This document shows, piece by piece, positions 18,385-28,222 of a stretch of 64,000 nucleotides of DNA. Both the position numbers and the translations under genes were made by a program. Origin of the DNA: Rosistilla ulvae. GTDB taxonomy: Bacteria > Planctomycetota > Planctomycetia > Pirellulales > Pirellulaceae. Each line of letters opens with the position of its first letter. The first letter of the stretch is position 1. Location of the stretch: assembly GCF_007741475.1 (NCBI RefSeq), contig NZ_CP036261.1, positions 7,131,798-7,195,797 on the forward strand, read 5' to 3'. The notes under the pieces were generated by a model that was given only the letters and a program-made list of their open reading frames with translations, was not told where the DNA came from and searched no databases.

Positions 18385-19151
18385 CGACAAGCGATGCGAC
18401 GGACTATTGTCTGCCAGATGACTATCATAGCCAACCGATTCCACCGATGGTTTCGGAGAACATACGCGCCGAGCAGTATTGGACGCCGAAGCGAATTCGA
18501 CTCTCCAGTCGATATCAATACGATGTCTATCGTGTCGCGCGTGAAATCGCCGATTCCAACGAAGGGCGACCGACCATTTACGACATCGGATGTGGTCCGG
18601 CGACAAAGTTGATGCGGTTCTTCGGCGCCGAATTTAACGTTATTGGATTTGACCGCCCCGAAGCAATCTCCTATTGCCGAAGGACCTACCGGAGAGGCAC
18701 ATTCGTCGAGGTGGACTTGGACAACACCTGCCGCTTGCATGCTCCAGATATTCCCCCCGCTGACATCGTGATATGCGCCGATGTGATTGAACACTTGCAG
18801 CGTCCCGAACGCCTGATCGCTACGATGATCGCGTTGGCTGGAAACTCAGGAACGATAATCATCAGCACACCAGAACGAGACAGGTTGCGTGGACCTTCAA
18901 ACCGCAAGCCCACCAATCCGGAGCACATTCGCGAATGGAACGCTACGGAATTCTCTCAGTTCCTGAACCGTTGCGGACTCGAGGTCGTGCAGCATTCGAT
19001 CCAACCCCAGTTGCTACCTGGGGCCAGCTTTATCGCATGGCGGTGGATCTTCGGACAGTGGCTTGCGGGAAGATCGCATCACACCAATCAAGTCGCGGTT
19101 TGCCGAACCAAACGGCAAGTTACCCCATCGGATGCGGGAACAACGAAGTGA
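18381..19151 (+). CDS. Class I SAM-dependent methyltransferase, 256 aa
   Basis: The frame is open upstream to 18090, but the ATG at 18381 (MTTSDATDYCLPDD) overlaps the flippase stop as ATGA and fits the family length. The SAM-binding motif I is TIYDIGCGPATKLMRFFG, followed by an acidic loop end at VIGFDRPEA and by DIVICADVIEHLQRPERLI, the motif IV/post-II pattern of Methyltransf_11/23 enzymes. It probably methylates a sugar or lipid intermediate of the surface glycan; the substrate is not evident. It overlaps the next methyltransferase (GTGA), so two methylation steps may be coupled. Confidence 0.85.
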   Translation: MTTSDATDYCLPDDYHSQPIPPMVSENIRAEQYWTPKRIRLSSRYQYDVYRVAREIADSNEGRPTIYDIGCGPATKLMRFFGAEFNVIGFDRPEAISYCRRTYRRGTFVEVDLDNTCRLHAPDIPPADIVICADVIEHLQRPERLIATMIALAGNSGTIIISTPERDRLRGPSNRKPTNPEHIREWNATEFSQFLNRCGLEVVQHSIQPQLLPGASFIAWRWIFGQWLAGRSHHTNQVAVCRTKRQVTPSDAGTTK

Positions 19152-19867
19152 CAGACATCGACATTAAGAAAACGCGCCCCAAAGCGACACATTCCACATT
19201 GCGAAAACTCCCCCTCGCGCGTCTTTGCTATCGACTGTTGCGACGTTTTACGAATCACTTCAGTCGGGGTAATCTGCAAAGCTTTGCAACCGATCAACGG
19301 TCTCGGTTCGCGGGAAAAGTGTTGTCGATCGGAGCCGGAGGGGAGCTCGGGAAGTTGGTCCAACAAGGGAACTGCCTCTCCATCGATATCGAACCAGAGC
19401 GAACGCCAGACATCGTAGCTGACGCACATCATCTCGATGATCTGTTTCAAGAAGGAGAATTTGAGGCCGTATTCCTCATCGAGGTACTGGAGCACGTGCA
19501 CGATCCCGCGGTCGTTCTAAAACAAATCAGGCACGTCCTTCAACCTGGAGGCACGCTGGTCATGAGTGTTCCGTTTGTTTTTGAACTGCACGATGCGCCT
19601 CACGACTACTGGCGTTTCACCGAATTTGGATTGCGTCACTTGCTGTCAGACTTTCACAACGTGCAAATCTCGCGACGGAATGGGTTCATTAAATCAACGT
19701 GCAGTCCGGCACTGCGCTTGGTTTACAGCGCAAAAGGCATCGACTGCTTTATCGGGATGATCTTTGTGTCTATTTGCTTCTTGCTCTACCCCGTCATTGC
19801 GCTGCTGGATCATGCAATTGCGTCCGAAGCGTCGACATCGGGATTTAACGTGATGGCGACCCGATGA
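19148..19867 (+). CDS. Class I SAM-dependent methyltransferase, 239 aa
   Basis: A GTG at 19148 overlapping the previous stop (GTGA) is the best start; the upstream ATG at 18935 lies deep in the preceding gene. Motif I is degenerate but present (KVLSIGAGGELGKLV), followed by SIDIEPERTPDIVAD and FLIEVLEHVHDPAVVLKQIR. A PHDYWRFTEFGLRHLL block is typical of a methyltransferase family common in O-antigen and exopolysaccharide clusters. A hydrophobic stretch near the C-terminus (GMIFVSICFLLYPVIALL) suggests membrane association. A role in glycan decoration or chain capping is inferred from position. Confidence 0.85.
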   Translation: MTDIDIKKTRPKATHSTLRKLPLARLCYRLLRRFTNHFSRGNLQSFATDQRSRFAGKVLSIGAGGELGKLVQQGNCLSIDIEPERTPDIVADAHHLDDLFQEGEFEAVFLIEVLEHVHDPAVVLKQIRHVLQPGGTLVMSVPFVFELHDAPHDYWRFTEFGLRHLLSDFHNVQISRRNGFIKSTCSPALRLVYSAKGIDCFIGMIFVSICFLLYPVIALLDHAIASEASTSGFNVMATR

Positions 19868-19913
19868 TGCTACGAGACCGAAAAGCCTCCCCACCAGTTA
19901 TTCAAGCTGGGCC

Positions 19914-21581
19914 ATGGACGCCCCCGCTTTGAAGCAAACATGGAAGATGTACGAAGCTCGCGGAACGCCCGCGCCAATGTTGACGCAATCAAATTGTCGC
20001 ACCGCAGCCATGATGAACTTGTTTGCAGCCAAACCCCAGACTGCAATGCGATTTGTTGGCTTGCTTTGTGCCGGGACATTCGCGACCAATGCATTTCGAC
20101 TTTGCCGAAAGCTGGAACCCTCCACCTTTGAAGGCCCCTGGCTGCTGAGAGAGACACTCGGTCCCCCCTGGGGCTTGAGCATGTTTGCAATTGCAGTTGC
20201 CTCACTTTGGCTGCTCTTTTCGCGACGGTGGTCGAGTATCGATCAGTGGCACAGTCTTCGCTGGATCATCATACCCACGATCGCCATTCTCACATGGTGT
20301 TACTCGACGTACGACTTCAACTTTTTCTTGCAACAACAGCATCTCATCGATCGAACTACTTTAGTCGCATTGGGGCTAGCGTCGATCTGGCGACCTGCAT
20401 TTCTGGGAGCCTTTTTGCTTCAACTGGGAATCCTATTTGCCCATCTCAGCCACCCTCTTCCCTTCTCCTGGACCGACAAATCTCCTCTGATCGACATCCT
20501 TGTCGTCGCGAATGTCTTCCTGTTGGGGTGGCGTTCTAATTTTTGGCGGTCCGAACACCTCCTCGTGGCAGTGGTCTACATCGTCGCCATCCACTATTTC
20601 CGACCTGGTGTTGGCAAGTTGGCAATCGGCTGGCTTTCCGAAGGCAATCTATCCAATCTGTTTCTGAGTGCAGTCTACCAAAATGGATGGTTGGCAGGAT
20701 GGGATACTGCGGACGTCTATCGTTTTGCCAAGCTGATCGCATCCGCAGATTATCTACTGAAAGCAACGACACTATTCATTGAATTGCTGCCACTTTTCTT
20801 CTTGATGCGTCGTCGATGGTTGATTATCGGATTGGTGCTTGCTAGCGGCTTGCATGTCGGCATCTACCTTTCCAGTGGAATTCTATTTTGGAAATGGATC
20901 GTTTTAGACATCTTGACTGCTGTCGCTTTTGGCACCCTGCCAAAGTCCATGACGAATCGACTGTTTAACCGGGATGCGGCGATCGGATTCGGATTTTCGC
21001 TGTGCCTGGGACTCATCTTCTATGTATCGGCTCCAGTCCTGGCGTGGTATGACACGCCGGTGGCTTTCCATTATCACCTGCAAGTGACCGGAGTGTCGGG
21101 GAAAGTCTATCAAATCACACCGTCGTCGCTGGCGCCGTTCGACCTTCAGTTTGCTCAAGGCCGCTTGGGGTTTCTGGAAAAGCAAGCGTTGCTCGTGGAT
21201 TGCTTGGGAGCCTGCTCCACTACGCAGACACTCAAGGCCTGCCAACACATCGATAGCGATGTACAACTTGGAGAAGCACGTAAAAACTTGGGAACAAGAA
21301 GGTTCGACAAAAAGCGGACGTCCGAGTTGGACTTGTTGCTTCGACGCTACGTAAACCACGGGAATCAGGACGTGAGAAGGAATCTGTTTGACTATATCCC
21401 CGATCCTCCTCAGCACATCTGGACGTTCCCGCAAGCTGGGCTTGATCAGGAACTCTGGACTTGGCAGGAACGGCCCAAGCGGGTCACGATCCAGAGAACA
21501 ACGGCTTTCCATCGGGATTTTAGAACGACCACCATCGAATACCGAATGGTTCATTCGATCGACATTGAGACACCTCGATAG
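19914..21581 (+). CDS. Polytopic membrane protein, HTTM-like, 555 aa
   Basis: About ten hydrophobic segments lie between residues 40 and 380, followed by a soluble C-terminal domain of roughly 175 residues. The membrane region resembles the HTTM/vitamin-K-carboxylase-like pattern: VVYIVAIHYFRPGVGKLAIG, then FIELLPLFFLMRRRWLIIG and LHVGIYLSSGILFWKWIVLD. This assignment is by pattern only and I am not certain. The start is uncertain because ATGs also occur at residues 12, 22 and 33-34; translation from Met34 would begin close to the first hydrophobic segment. It closes the glycan cluster, 46 bases after the second methyltransferase, and could be a membrane enzyme or transporter for the polymer. 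Confidence 0.7.
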   Translation: MDAPALKQTWKMYEARGTPAPMLTQSNCRTAAMMNLFAAKPQTAMRFVGLLCAGTFATNAFRLCRKLEPSTFEGPWLLRETLGPPWGLSMFAIAVASLWLLFSRRWSSIDQWHSLRWIIIPTIAILTWCYSTYDFNFFLQQQHLIDRTTLVALGLASIWRPAFLGAFLLQLGILFAHLSHPLPFSWTDKSPLIDILVVANVFLLGWRSNFWRSEHLLVAVVYIVAIHYFRPGVGKLAIGWLSEGNLSNLFLSAVYQNGWLAGWDTADVYRFAKLIASADYLLKATTLFIELLPLFFLMRRRWLIIGLVLASGLHVGIYLSSGILFWKWIVLDILTAVAFGTLPKSMTNRLFNRDAAIGFGFSLCLGLIFYVSAPVLAWYDTPVAFHYHLQVTGVSGKVYQITPSSLAPFDLQFAQGRLGFLEKQALLVDCLGACSTTQTLKACQHIDSDVQLGEARKNLGTRRFDKKRTSELDLLLRRYVNHGNQDVRRNLFDYIPDPPQHIWTFPQAGLDQELWTWQERPKRVTIQRTTAFHRDFRTTTIEYRMVHSIDIETPR

Positions 21582-21909
21582 CAACCAAGGGTTTGTCTGC
21601 TGGCCGCCCTATGATTTGCTTGATGATCGATCGAGACATAACTCGCGCGTATGGCGGCATGATCGCTGGGACCGCCCCCCAACAAACTCATCGTGCTCCT
21701 CGAGCCCCACAAATCTTCGCAAATTATTCATGGAGTCGAGATGAGTTGCAGGCGACATCATCATTAGAATGACGCGAGAACAATCCTGTTGTTTTCCTCT
21801 ATTCTCATATCGCCACGAACTTAGCCAAGGTTGCGTTCGCGGCGAACGGCCACAACATGTTGCTCGAAGGAAATCTGTGGGGCAGTCGTCGTCCGATCAG
21901 CGAACACCG

Positions 21910-23619
21910 ATGCGCAAGGCGTGGAACGAGGATCCGAGCAAGGCTGCGGGGGCGGCGATGCACAAGTTGTTGTGCGAGTTGAGCGATGCGTATTTGGCGC
22001 AGCTGCGACCGTTCAGCTATCGCATCGGTGTGAATGCCTTGGTGATCGTCAGCGCGCTTTTGTCGTTCGGCTTGGCTTCTCTGGGCGTTTGGTCTTGGGT
22101 TGCTATTGGCCCAGCGATTGTATTTGCAACTTTTGCTACCGGCGCGGCGCTTGGCGGTGTCGCTCGCCGGCGCGTGCTCGTTGCGAAATTGTGGCAGTGG
22201 ATGCGAGTCTGGCGATGGTATGAGTTGGCCGCTGGAGCCCTGATCGCCTTATTGCTGTTGGGACTAGTGGTGGCGACTCCGATTTTTTGGAGTGTTTTAT
22301 TGGGGACGATCGTTGGCAGCGGGACCGCCGCGATCTATTTCCTGGGCGTCGTCTTGCCGGCTCGCCAGGAGCTGCAGCGAATCGAACGTCGCGCTCACCA
22401 AGTTGTCGACGGGATCGCGCGAACCGGGATCGATCCCTGGGCGATCCGCGCCGGGTTGCCACGATTGATGGGCGACGATTGGATGCCGTTATACGAAGCG
22501 TTGTTTGGACACGACGAACTGTCCAATGCTCGCATGCAGATCAATGCGGATAACGGCTTGCCACCTCGGACGACTTGGTCGCCACGCGATCATGCGTTGG
22601 AATTCCTGCTGGCCCAAACGCTTCAGCGACAGGGGCCCATCACTTGGCTGCGCTCTTGCCGGATAGCGGCGACCACCCAGACTTCAGGCTCCGCGCCGGA
22701 CGCACAGCAAACTGCTGCGGCTACACACTTGCATTCTGGCGGAAATCGATCGGGCGAGATTGCGGTGGCGTCCAGCCGAGCGAAGGGGAGCTCGCATGAG
22801 TTGGCGACACGCGACCAGACTGCGGCGTTGTGCGAGGCGAGTGCCGAGGGAAAAGACGTCAAAATGAATGTCACGATCCAATCGGACAAGCTGTCGATCG
22901 GATCGCTGAACGCGAGCCAAGTAATGTTGCAACTGGATTCTCGCGAGCTGATGGACGCGTTGCCCGAATTGGTCGAGCGCGCCGATAAAGCCAAGCGTCA
23001 AGAGAAACGCACGAAGATCAAATCGATGCTGGCCGAAGCTCGCAACGGTGGCGGAGAAGAACAGGTGCGACGCTCCCTGGGGGACGCGTCGACAGACGAT
23101 AGTCGCCTCGCGGATCGCAAGTCGATCTGGCTTGGATCGCGTTCGCGTTTGCTGACCGCAGGCGCGCTGCTGCTGTTGGCGGCAGGTTGGGTCGGCATCT
23201 ATCTGGCACATCATCAAGAGAGCTTTGGTCAACTATCGGAACTTGTTGCCCAGCTGCGTTCGGGTGCCAGCGATTTTGGAAATTCAATCCACTCCGTGGG
23301 CGAAATGTTTACAAAATCGGAACCGACGTGGCTGCCACCTGCAGCCCTGGCGATCGCGTTGCTGCCCGGCGGGCTCGTCTTGCTGGGCAGCTCCTTTCTG
23401 GCTGGCTGGCGAATCAGCTTGTTCGCCTACCCGGCAGCGATCCTGGCAATCGCCGGTTCTTGGTTCAACAAACCGTTGATCGGCAATGTGATGCTGTGGC
23501 ATCTGAGCTTTGCCCTTGCCGCGCTGTTGGTCGCCGGAGGGTATTGGTACTGCCAGCGGATGCCGAACCAAACAACCACCCGATCCAAGGTCGATGGGAA
23601 TGCCTCCAGCACGCCGTAA
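21910..23619 (+). CDS. Polytopic membrane protein with soluble insert, 569 aa
   Basis: The frame is open from 21769, but the first 47 residues are Cys/Arg-rich and unlike a membrane protein start, so I prefer ATG 21910 (MRKAWNEDPSKAAGAAMHKL). Four hydrophobic helices lie in the first 170 residues; a soluble middle contains a GDDWMPLYEALFGHDELSNA block that recalls a conserved planctomycete membrane family, then a low-complexity Ser/Ala/Thr stretch and a basic coiled-coil-like segment; five or so hydrophobic helices close the protein. Function is unknown. It overlaps the start of the first TMTC-like gene, so the three genes to 27510 probably form one transcript. Confidence 0.68.
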   Translation: MRKAWNEDPSKAAGAAMHKLLCELSDAYLAQLRPFSYRIGVNALVIVSALLSFGLASLGVWSWVAIGPAIVFATFATGAALGGVARRRVLVAKLWQWMRVWRWYELAAGALIALLLLGLVVATPIFWSVLLGTIVGSGTAAIYFLGVVLPARQELQRIERRAHQVVDGIARTGIDPWAIRAGLPRLMGDDWMPLYEALFGHDELSNARMQINADNGLPPRTTWSPRDHALEFLLAQTLQRQGPITWLRSCRIAATTQTSGSAPDAQQTAAATHLHSGGNRSGEIAVASSRAKGSSHELATRDQTAALCEASAEGKDVKMNVTIQSDKLSIGSLNASQVMLQLDSRELMDALPELVERADKAKRQEKRTKIKSMLAEARNGGGEEQVRRSLGDASTDDSRLADRKSIWLGSRSRLLTAGALLLLAAGWVGIYLAHHQESFGQLSELVAQLRSGASDFGNSIHSVGEMFTKSEPTWLPPAALAIALLPGGLVLLGSSFLAGWRISLFAYPAAILAIAGSWFNKPLIGNVMLWHLSFALAALLVAGGYWYCQRMPNQTTTRSKVDGNASSTP

Positions 23620-25534
23620 AGCACCATCGATTCGATCCGTGAAACCATCGCAAACGACAGACTTGCAGCAACCATTCGATGGTGCTGTGTCGCTGCGGAG
23701 ACCTCTGCTTGCCTGCTGGTTGATCGTTGCAGCAGGCTGCTTGGCGTACGCCAATAGCTTTGCGGGCGTCTTCGTCTACGACGATCTGCCAACGATTGTC
23801 GAAAACATGGCGATTCGTTCACTGGACACAGCCTGGAACGCTCAACCGCAAGATATTCCGATGGGGTTGTGGCGACGACCGGTTGGCCGCTGGACGGTCG
23901 CTCTGAACTATGCCGCCGGCGGTCTGAATCCATGGGGCTACCACGCGCTGAACCTCGGCGTCCATCTGATCGCCGCGCTGTTGTTGTTCGACTTGATTCG
24001 CCGAACCTTGCTCCTGCCCAAGATACCGCCGCAATTGCAACAAGCTGCATCGATGTTGGCCTTGGCAACAGCACTGATCTGGACGGTCCACCCACTGCAG
24101 ACCGAAAGCGTTACCTACATCATCCAACGTCTTGAGTCGATTGTTGGGATGTTTTACCTGGCGACTATCTATTGCCTGTTGCGAGGTTCCCAGTCTTGCC
24201 ATCGCTGGAGTTGGTACTGCATCGCAGCACTCGCCTGCTGGTTGGGCGTCGCGACCAAAGAAGTCATGGTCACAGCCCCCGTGGTCGCGTTGCTCTTTGA
24301 CCGGATCTTTTTGACCGACTCCTGGAAACAAACATTTCGAGATCGAGGCGCGCTACATGCGGTGCTGATAGCCGCCGCGATCTTTCTCGTCTGGCGGTCG
24401 GGCTACCTGCCGGTCGCCCCCCGACCTCCGGCTTTCCCGTCGCTTCCCGACCCGTTTCGCGAAGACCGTCCCGATCGCTGGAACTACCTGCTGTCCCAGC
24501 CCGGCGTGCTGGTGCATTACCTGAAGCTTTGCTATTGGCCCACGGGGCAATGCCTCGATTACATGTGGCCGGTTGCCGACAGTTGGTCAAAAATCGTCCT
24601 GCCAGGCCTGGTGATCGTGGGGCTACTTGCGGCAACCTTCGTGGCACTTTGGTATCGGCCGCGAATAGGCTTCGTCGGTTTGGCCTCTTTTTTGGTCCTC
24701 GCCCCCACATCGACAATCATCCCGCTGCGATTGGCCTTTGAACACCGGATGTATTTGCCTCTAGCCGGGGTTGCGTTTTTGAGCGTCCTGGCCTGTTACT
24801 GGCTGATGTTGCGGATGAAGCTTTCCGATTCCGCCATGCGTCGCGGGGGCGGTATCTTGTGCGCGGTCGTCTGTCTAAGCCTGTTGATCACAACAATCAA
24901 TCGCAATCGCGTCTACCACAGCATGACCGCCATCTACATCGACAATGTAGCCAAAGCACCATGGAACCATTTGGCCTACCTGAATCTTGGCACCGCTTAT
25001 TTTGAGCAAGGCGACCAACAAGCGGCACTGCAAATGTTCCAACGCGCCGCGGAACTGAAACCGGAAGATGCTCGCCCCTGGGCAAACCTGGGGTATTCAC
25101 TGCAGATCGAAGGAGAGACCGATCGCGCGATCGAGGCATTGCGCCGCGCGATCCAGATCAACCCCGGCTACCTTCGACCGCATCGAGAACTTGCCGTCCT
25201 ATTGCAACACAAACAGCAATGGCCAGCCGCCCGCGAACTTTTCGAACAGGCGCTGAAAATCAACGCTACCGATCCACAAACGCTAAACGACTACGCCATC
25301 GGCTTGGCCTCCAATGGTGATCCGGCAGCAGGTGAAGCCATGCTGCGGCGATGTATCGATTACGACCCAAATCGCCCCAAATCACACTTCAATTTGGCAA
25401 TGCTGATCCTGCGCCGAGAAGGGGCAAACGACGATGCGCGAGCTCATCTGCGGTGGGCGCTCAACTTGGATCCCAACCTTCAACAGGCGCGCCAAATTTT
25501 ACAGCAATTGCCATCGCTCGAACCATCCTCATGA
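23594..25534 (+). CDS. TMTC-like GT-C membrane protein with TPR repeats, copy 1, 646 aa
   Basis: I chose ATG 23594 (or 23600); the longer frame from 23510 starts well inside the previous gene. The membrane half shows YDDLPTIVENMAIRSL just after the first helix (the acidic first-loop motif of GT-C enzymes), WRRPVGRWTVALNYAAGG, HPLQTESVTYIIQRLES and ATKEVMVTAPVVALLFDR, matching bacterial relatives of TMTC/DUF1736 proteins. The C-terminal 200 residues hold about four to five TPRs (NLGTAYFEQGDQQAALQMFQ). TMTC proteins in animals are O-mannosyltransferases; a polyprenyl-sugar-dependent glycosyltransferase role here is inference. Its stop overlaps the start of a close paralogue. Confidence 0.85.
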   Translation: MGMPPARRKAPSIRSVKPSQTTDLQQPFDGAVSLRRPLLACWLIVAAGCLAYANSFAGVFVYDDLPTIVENMAIRSLDTAWNAQPQDIPMGLWRRPVGRWTVALNYAAGGLNPWGYHALNLGVHLIAALLLFDLIRRTLLLPKIPPQLQQAASMLALATALIWTVHPLQTESVTYIIQRLESIVGMFYLATIYCLLRGSQSCHRWSWYCIAALACWLGVATKEVMVTAPVVALLFDRIFLTDSWKQTFRDRGALHAVLIAAAIFLVWRSGYLPVAPRPPAFPSLPDPFREDRPDRWNYLLSQPGVLVHYLKLCYWPTGQCLDYMWPVADSWSKIVLPGLVIVGLLAATFVALWYRPRIGFVGLASFLVLAPTSTIIPLRLAFEHRMYLPLAGVAFLSVLACYWLMLRMKLSDSAMRRGGGILCAVVCLSLLITTINRNRVYHSMTAIYIDNVAKAPWNHLAYLNLGTAYFEQGDQQAALQMFQRAAELKPEDARPWANLGYSLQIEGETDRAIEALRRAIQINPGYLRPHRELAVLLQHKQQWPAARELFEQALKINATDPQTLNDYAIGLASNGDPAAGEAMLRRCIDYDPNRPKSHFNLAMLILRREGANDDARAHLRWALNLDPNLQQARQILQQLPSLEPSS

Positions 25535-27510
25535 ACCGAACCAAATCCAATCGCAACGGCATGTTGGCCGCAACGTCAGGCAATCGGCCAGCTTCGAAGA
25601 CAGGGAAAGGGGACGTAGCGGAGAACGCTTCAGCTCGCAGCGTTTCGTTTCCGACGAGAACTTGTATCGCCCTGACCGCCACGGCGGTGCTGCTTACGTT
25701 TGCGAACAGTTTCCATGGCGTCTTTCTCTACGACGATCAACCGAACATCCATGAAAACTTATCGCTGCGCAGCCTACAGGCAACATGGGAGGCCAGCGGA
25801 ACCGATGTCCCTTCGGGCCTGTGGCGGCGTCCAGTAGGGAGATGGTCGTTGGCGATGAACTACTGGATCAGCGGGCTGGATCCATGGAGCTACCATGCGG
25901 TCAATCTTGCCATCCATCTCGCCGCCTCGTTAATCCTGTTGGACCTGCTGCGTCGGACGATGCATCTGCGCGGCACGCCCCGCTGGATTCGCGAACATGC
26001 CAACCCGATCGCGTTGGTCGTGACGCTGATCTGGGCCGTCCATCCGCTGCAAACCGAAAGCGTCACCTATATCGTCCAACGGCTCGAATCGTTGATGGGG
26101 ATGTTTTACTTGGCGACGATCTATTGCCTGTTGCGAGGCGCACGATCGCGCCGCCACTTGCCATGGTATGCGGCGGCGGTGGCCAGTTGTTGGCTGGGAG
26201 CTTTTACCAAAGAGGTGATGGTTACCGCGCCGGTGGTCGCATTGTTATACGACCGGATTTTCTTAAGCCGATCGTGGCTTACCGTATTGCGGCGGCGAGG
26301 CTGGGTTCACGCGATGATGCTGCCGTCGTCGATCTATCTCGTCTGGGCCGCTCGGCGCCTGCCGCTGCTGCCGAAGCCCGCCTCGCGCCCTACGATCCCG
26401 AGCCCCTTCCGCGATTACTCCGATCCGTGGAACTATCTGCTGTCGCAGCCGGGTGTGCTGCTGCACTATCTGCAGCTGACCTTCTGGCCGCGCGGCCAGT
26501 GCCTCGATTACATGTGGCCTGTTGCCGACAACTGGCTCAAAATCGTGCTGCCAGGCCTGGTGATCGTCGGCCTATTAGCCGCATCGTTTATCGCGTTGTG
26601 GCGTTGGCCACGACTGGGCTTTGTCGGCGTGGCTTCGTTTCTCGTCTTGGCACCGACATCGACGATCATTCCGCTGCGACTGGCTTTTGAGCACCGGATG
26701 TATCTCTCGTTGGCAGGCGTCGCGCTACTGACAGTGCTTGCCGTCGCGTGGGCGATTCGCCGATATCTCGACGATCCCCAACAACAGCGACGCATGGCGA
26801 TCGGACTGTCGGCGATTGTGATCATCGCCTTGATGATCACAACGCATCTCCGAAACACTGTTTACTACAGCCGCCTGGCGATGTTTCAAGACAACGTCGC
26901 CAAAGCCCCCGCAAACATCTTCGCCTACATGAATCTGGGCGACTATTACCTGGAAGTCGATGATCCGGCGAGCGCTTTGGCCCTGTTCCAAGCGACAACC
27001 AAGATCAAGCCCGACGATGCGCGGACGTGGACCTGCGTCGGTTGCGCCCTGAAAGAAATGGGCAAGGTCGACCAAGCGGCCGCGATGCTCAAGCGAGCGG
27101 TCGAATTGAATCCTGAATACGGTCAGGCCAATCATCACTACGCGATCGCGATGGAACAGTTGGGAGACTGGCCCACGGCGGCGGCCCACTTTGAAAAGGC
27201 GATCGCACAGGAGCCGGGGAATGCCACAATTCATAACGATGTCGCCGTCGCGTTGGGTTCGCGTGGCCTGTTCGCCGATGCAGAAGGGTACCTGCGGCAA
27301 GCACTTCAGCTGAATCCCGAACACGCCGAGGCGCACACAAATCTAGGCAGCATGATCATGAGCCAGGGGGGATCGCCACGGGAAGCGGAGTTCCATTTTC
27401 GCGAAGCGGTACGGTTGCAGCCCGACAGTCGCGAGGCGGCGCTCAACCTCCAACGCGTCCAACAATTGACCGCTCCCGCTGCCGCCAACGGTCTCCAACA
27501 ACAAGGCTGA
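25531..27510 (+). CDS. TMTC-like GT-C membrane protein with TPR repeats, copy 2, 659 aa
   Basis: The ATG at 25531 overlaps the previous stop (ATGA) and precedes a poorly conserved 40-residue N-terminal tail; the ORF extends to 25351 but that part lies in copy 1. The protein has the same layout as copy 1: YDDQPNIHENLSLRSLQ, HPLQTESVTYIVQRLES, GMFYLATIYCLLRG and TKEVMVTAPVVALLYDR, then about five TPRs. Long identical blocks indicate a tandem duplication followed by divergence mostly in the N-terminal tail and TPRs. Different TPR acceptor surfaces could give different substrates. A 289-base gap without a supported gene follows. Confidence 0.85.
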   Translation: MNRTKSNRNGMLAATSGNRPASKTGKGDVAENASARSVSFPTRTCIALTATAVLLTFANSFHGVFLYDDQPNIHENLSLRSLQATWEASGTDVPSGLWRRPVGRWSLAMNYWISGLDPWSYHAVNLAIHLAASLILLDLLRRTMHLRGTPRWIREHANPIALVVTLIWAVHPLQTESVTYIVQRLESLMGMFYLATIYCLLRGARSRRHLPWYAAAVASCWLGAFTKEVMVTAPVVALLYDRIFLSRSWLTVLRRRGWVHAMMLPSSIYLVWAARRLPLLPKPASRPTIPSPFRDYSDPWNYLLSQPGVLLHYLQLTFWPRGQCLDYMWPVADNWLKIVLPGLVIVGLLAASFIALWRWPRLGFVGVASFLVLAPTSTIIPLRLAFEHRMYLSLAGVALLTVLAVAWAIRRYLDDPQQQRRMAIGLSAIVIIALMITTHLRNTVYYSRLAMFQDNVAKAPANIFAYMNLGDYYLEVDDPASALALFQATTKIKPDDARTWTCVGCALKEMGKVDQAAAMLKRAVELNPEYGQANHHYAIAMEQLGDWPTAAAHFEKAIAQEPGNATIHNDVAVALGSRGLFADAEGYLRQALQLNPEHAEAHTNLGSMIMSQGGSPREAEFHFREAVRLQPDSREAALNLQRVQQLTAPAAANGLQQQG

Positions 27511-27799
27511 TTCATTAACAACGCATAAGCCGCCACTCGACCCACCCACAAACCCACCTAAGCGAAATTCAGCACCATTGACCAACGCGACGTTCTCTCG
27601 AGACTGCGATCGTGGCCCGAATCAGCGCTACCATGCGTGGGCCGGGGGCCGCGCTGGCTTGAATTTACCGAACCCGGCCCGGCAATCTGGCCTCTGTTGA
27701 TGGTGGCACCGGTGACATCACAGGGCAATTGGTTAGAATCTGATTGGGTGGCGACATCGTCCACCTTCCAAGAGAACCTTAACCACACAAGACGATTTG

Positions 27800-28222
27800 G
27801 TGAGCGAACAAGCACAAAACGAAGATTCACAGACGCATCCACCCGTTTCGGGCAAGCAGCGGAGCCTGGAACTGGCGACCGCGGCAGCTCGCGTAGCGAT
27901 CGAAAATCGTGGTAGCGACGTGATGGTGATCGATGTTTCCGACCAAACGGTCCTCTTCGACTATTTTGTCCTGGCGACCGGAACCAGCCGGCGGCAGCTG
28001 CACGCGATCAGCGAAGAGATCGACGATGTGCTGGAAAAATCGCTCAACGACAAACGGATGGGGATCGAAGGCTACCAAGAGAGCCGCTGGATCGTGCTCG
28101 ATTACGGCACGATCGTCGTCCATCTATTCGATCAAGAGACCCGCGGCTATTACGATCTCGAATCGCTGTGGGCCGACGGGAAACCTGTCGATCTGAAGAC
28201 GCTGGGGCTGCAAGAGGACTGA
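27800..28222 (+). CDS. rsfS: Ribosomal silencing factor RsfS
   Basis: The protein is of the Iojap/RsfS (DUF143) family: ARVAIENRGSDVMVIDVSDQ, then LFDYFVLATGTSRRQLHAIS, YQESRWIVLDYGTIVVHLFD and TRGYYDLESLWAD, all diagnostic. RsfS binds ribosomal protein L14 of the 50S subunit and blocks subunit joining when nutrients are scarce. The start is either GTG 27800 or the TTG three bases earlier; the first 20 residues are not conserved. Total length of about 140 is normal once this N-terminal extension is allowed for. The nearby nadD and proBA genes often linked to rsfS are not present. Confidence 0.95.
   Translation: MSEQAQNEDSQTHPPVSGKQRSLELATAAARVAIENRGSDVMVIDVSDQTVLFDYFVLATGTSRRQLHAISEEIDDVLEKSLNDKRMGIEGYQESRWIVLDYGTIVVHLFDQETRGYYDLESLWADGKPVDLKTLGLQED

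Noticed and set aside
27637-27915. 92-codon open frame before and into rsfS
   Set aside because: It overlaps the start of rsfS in another frame and has no recognisable sequence features.
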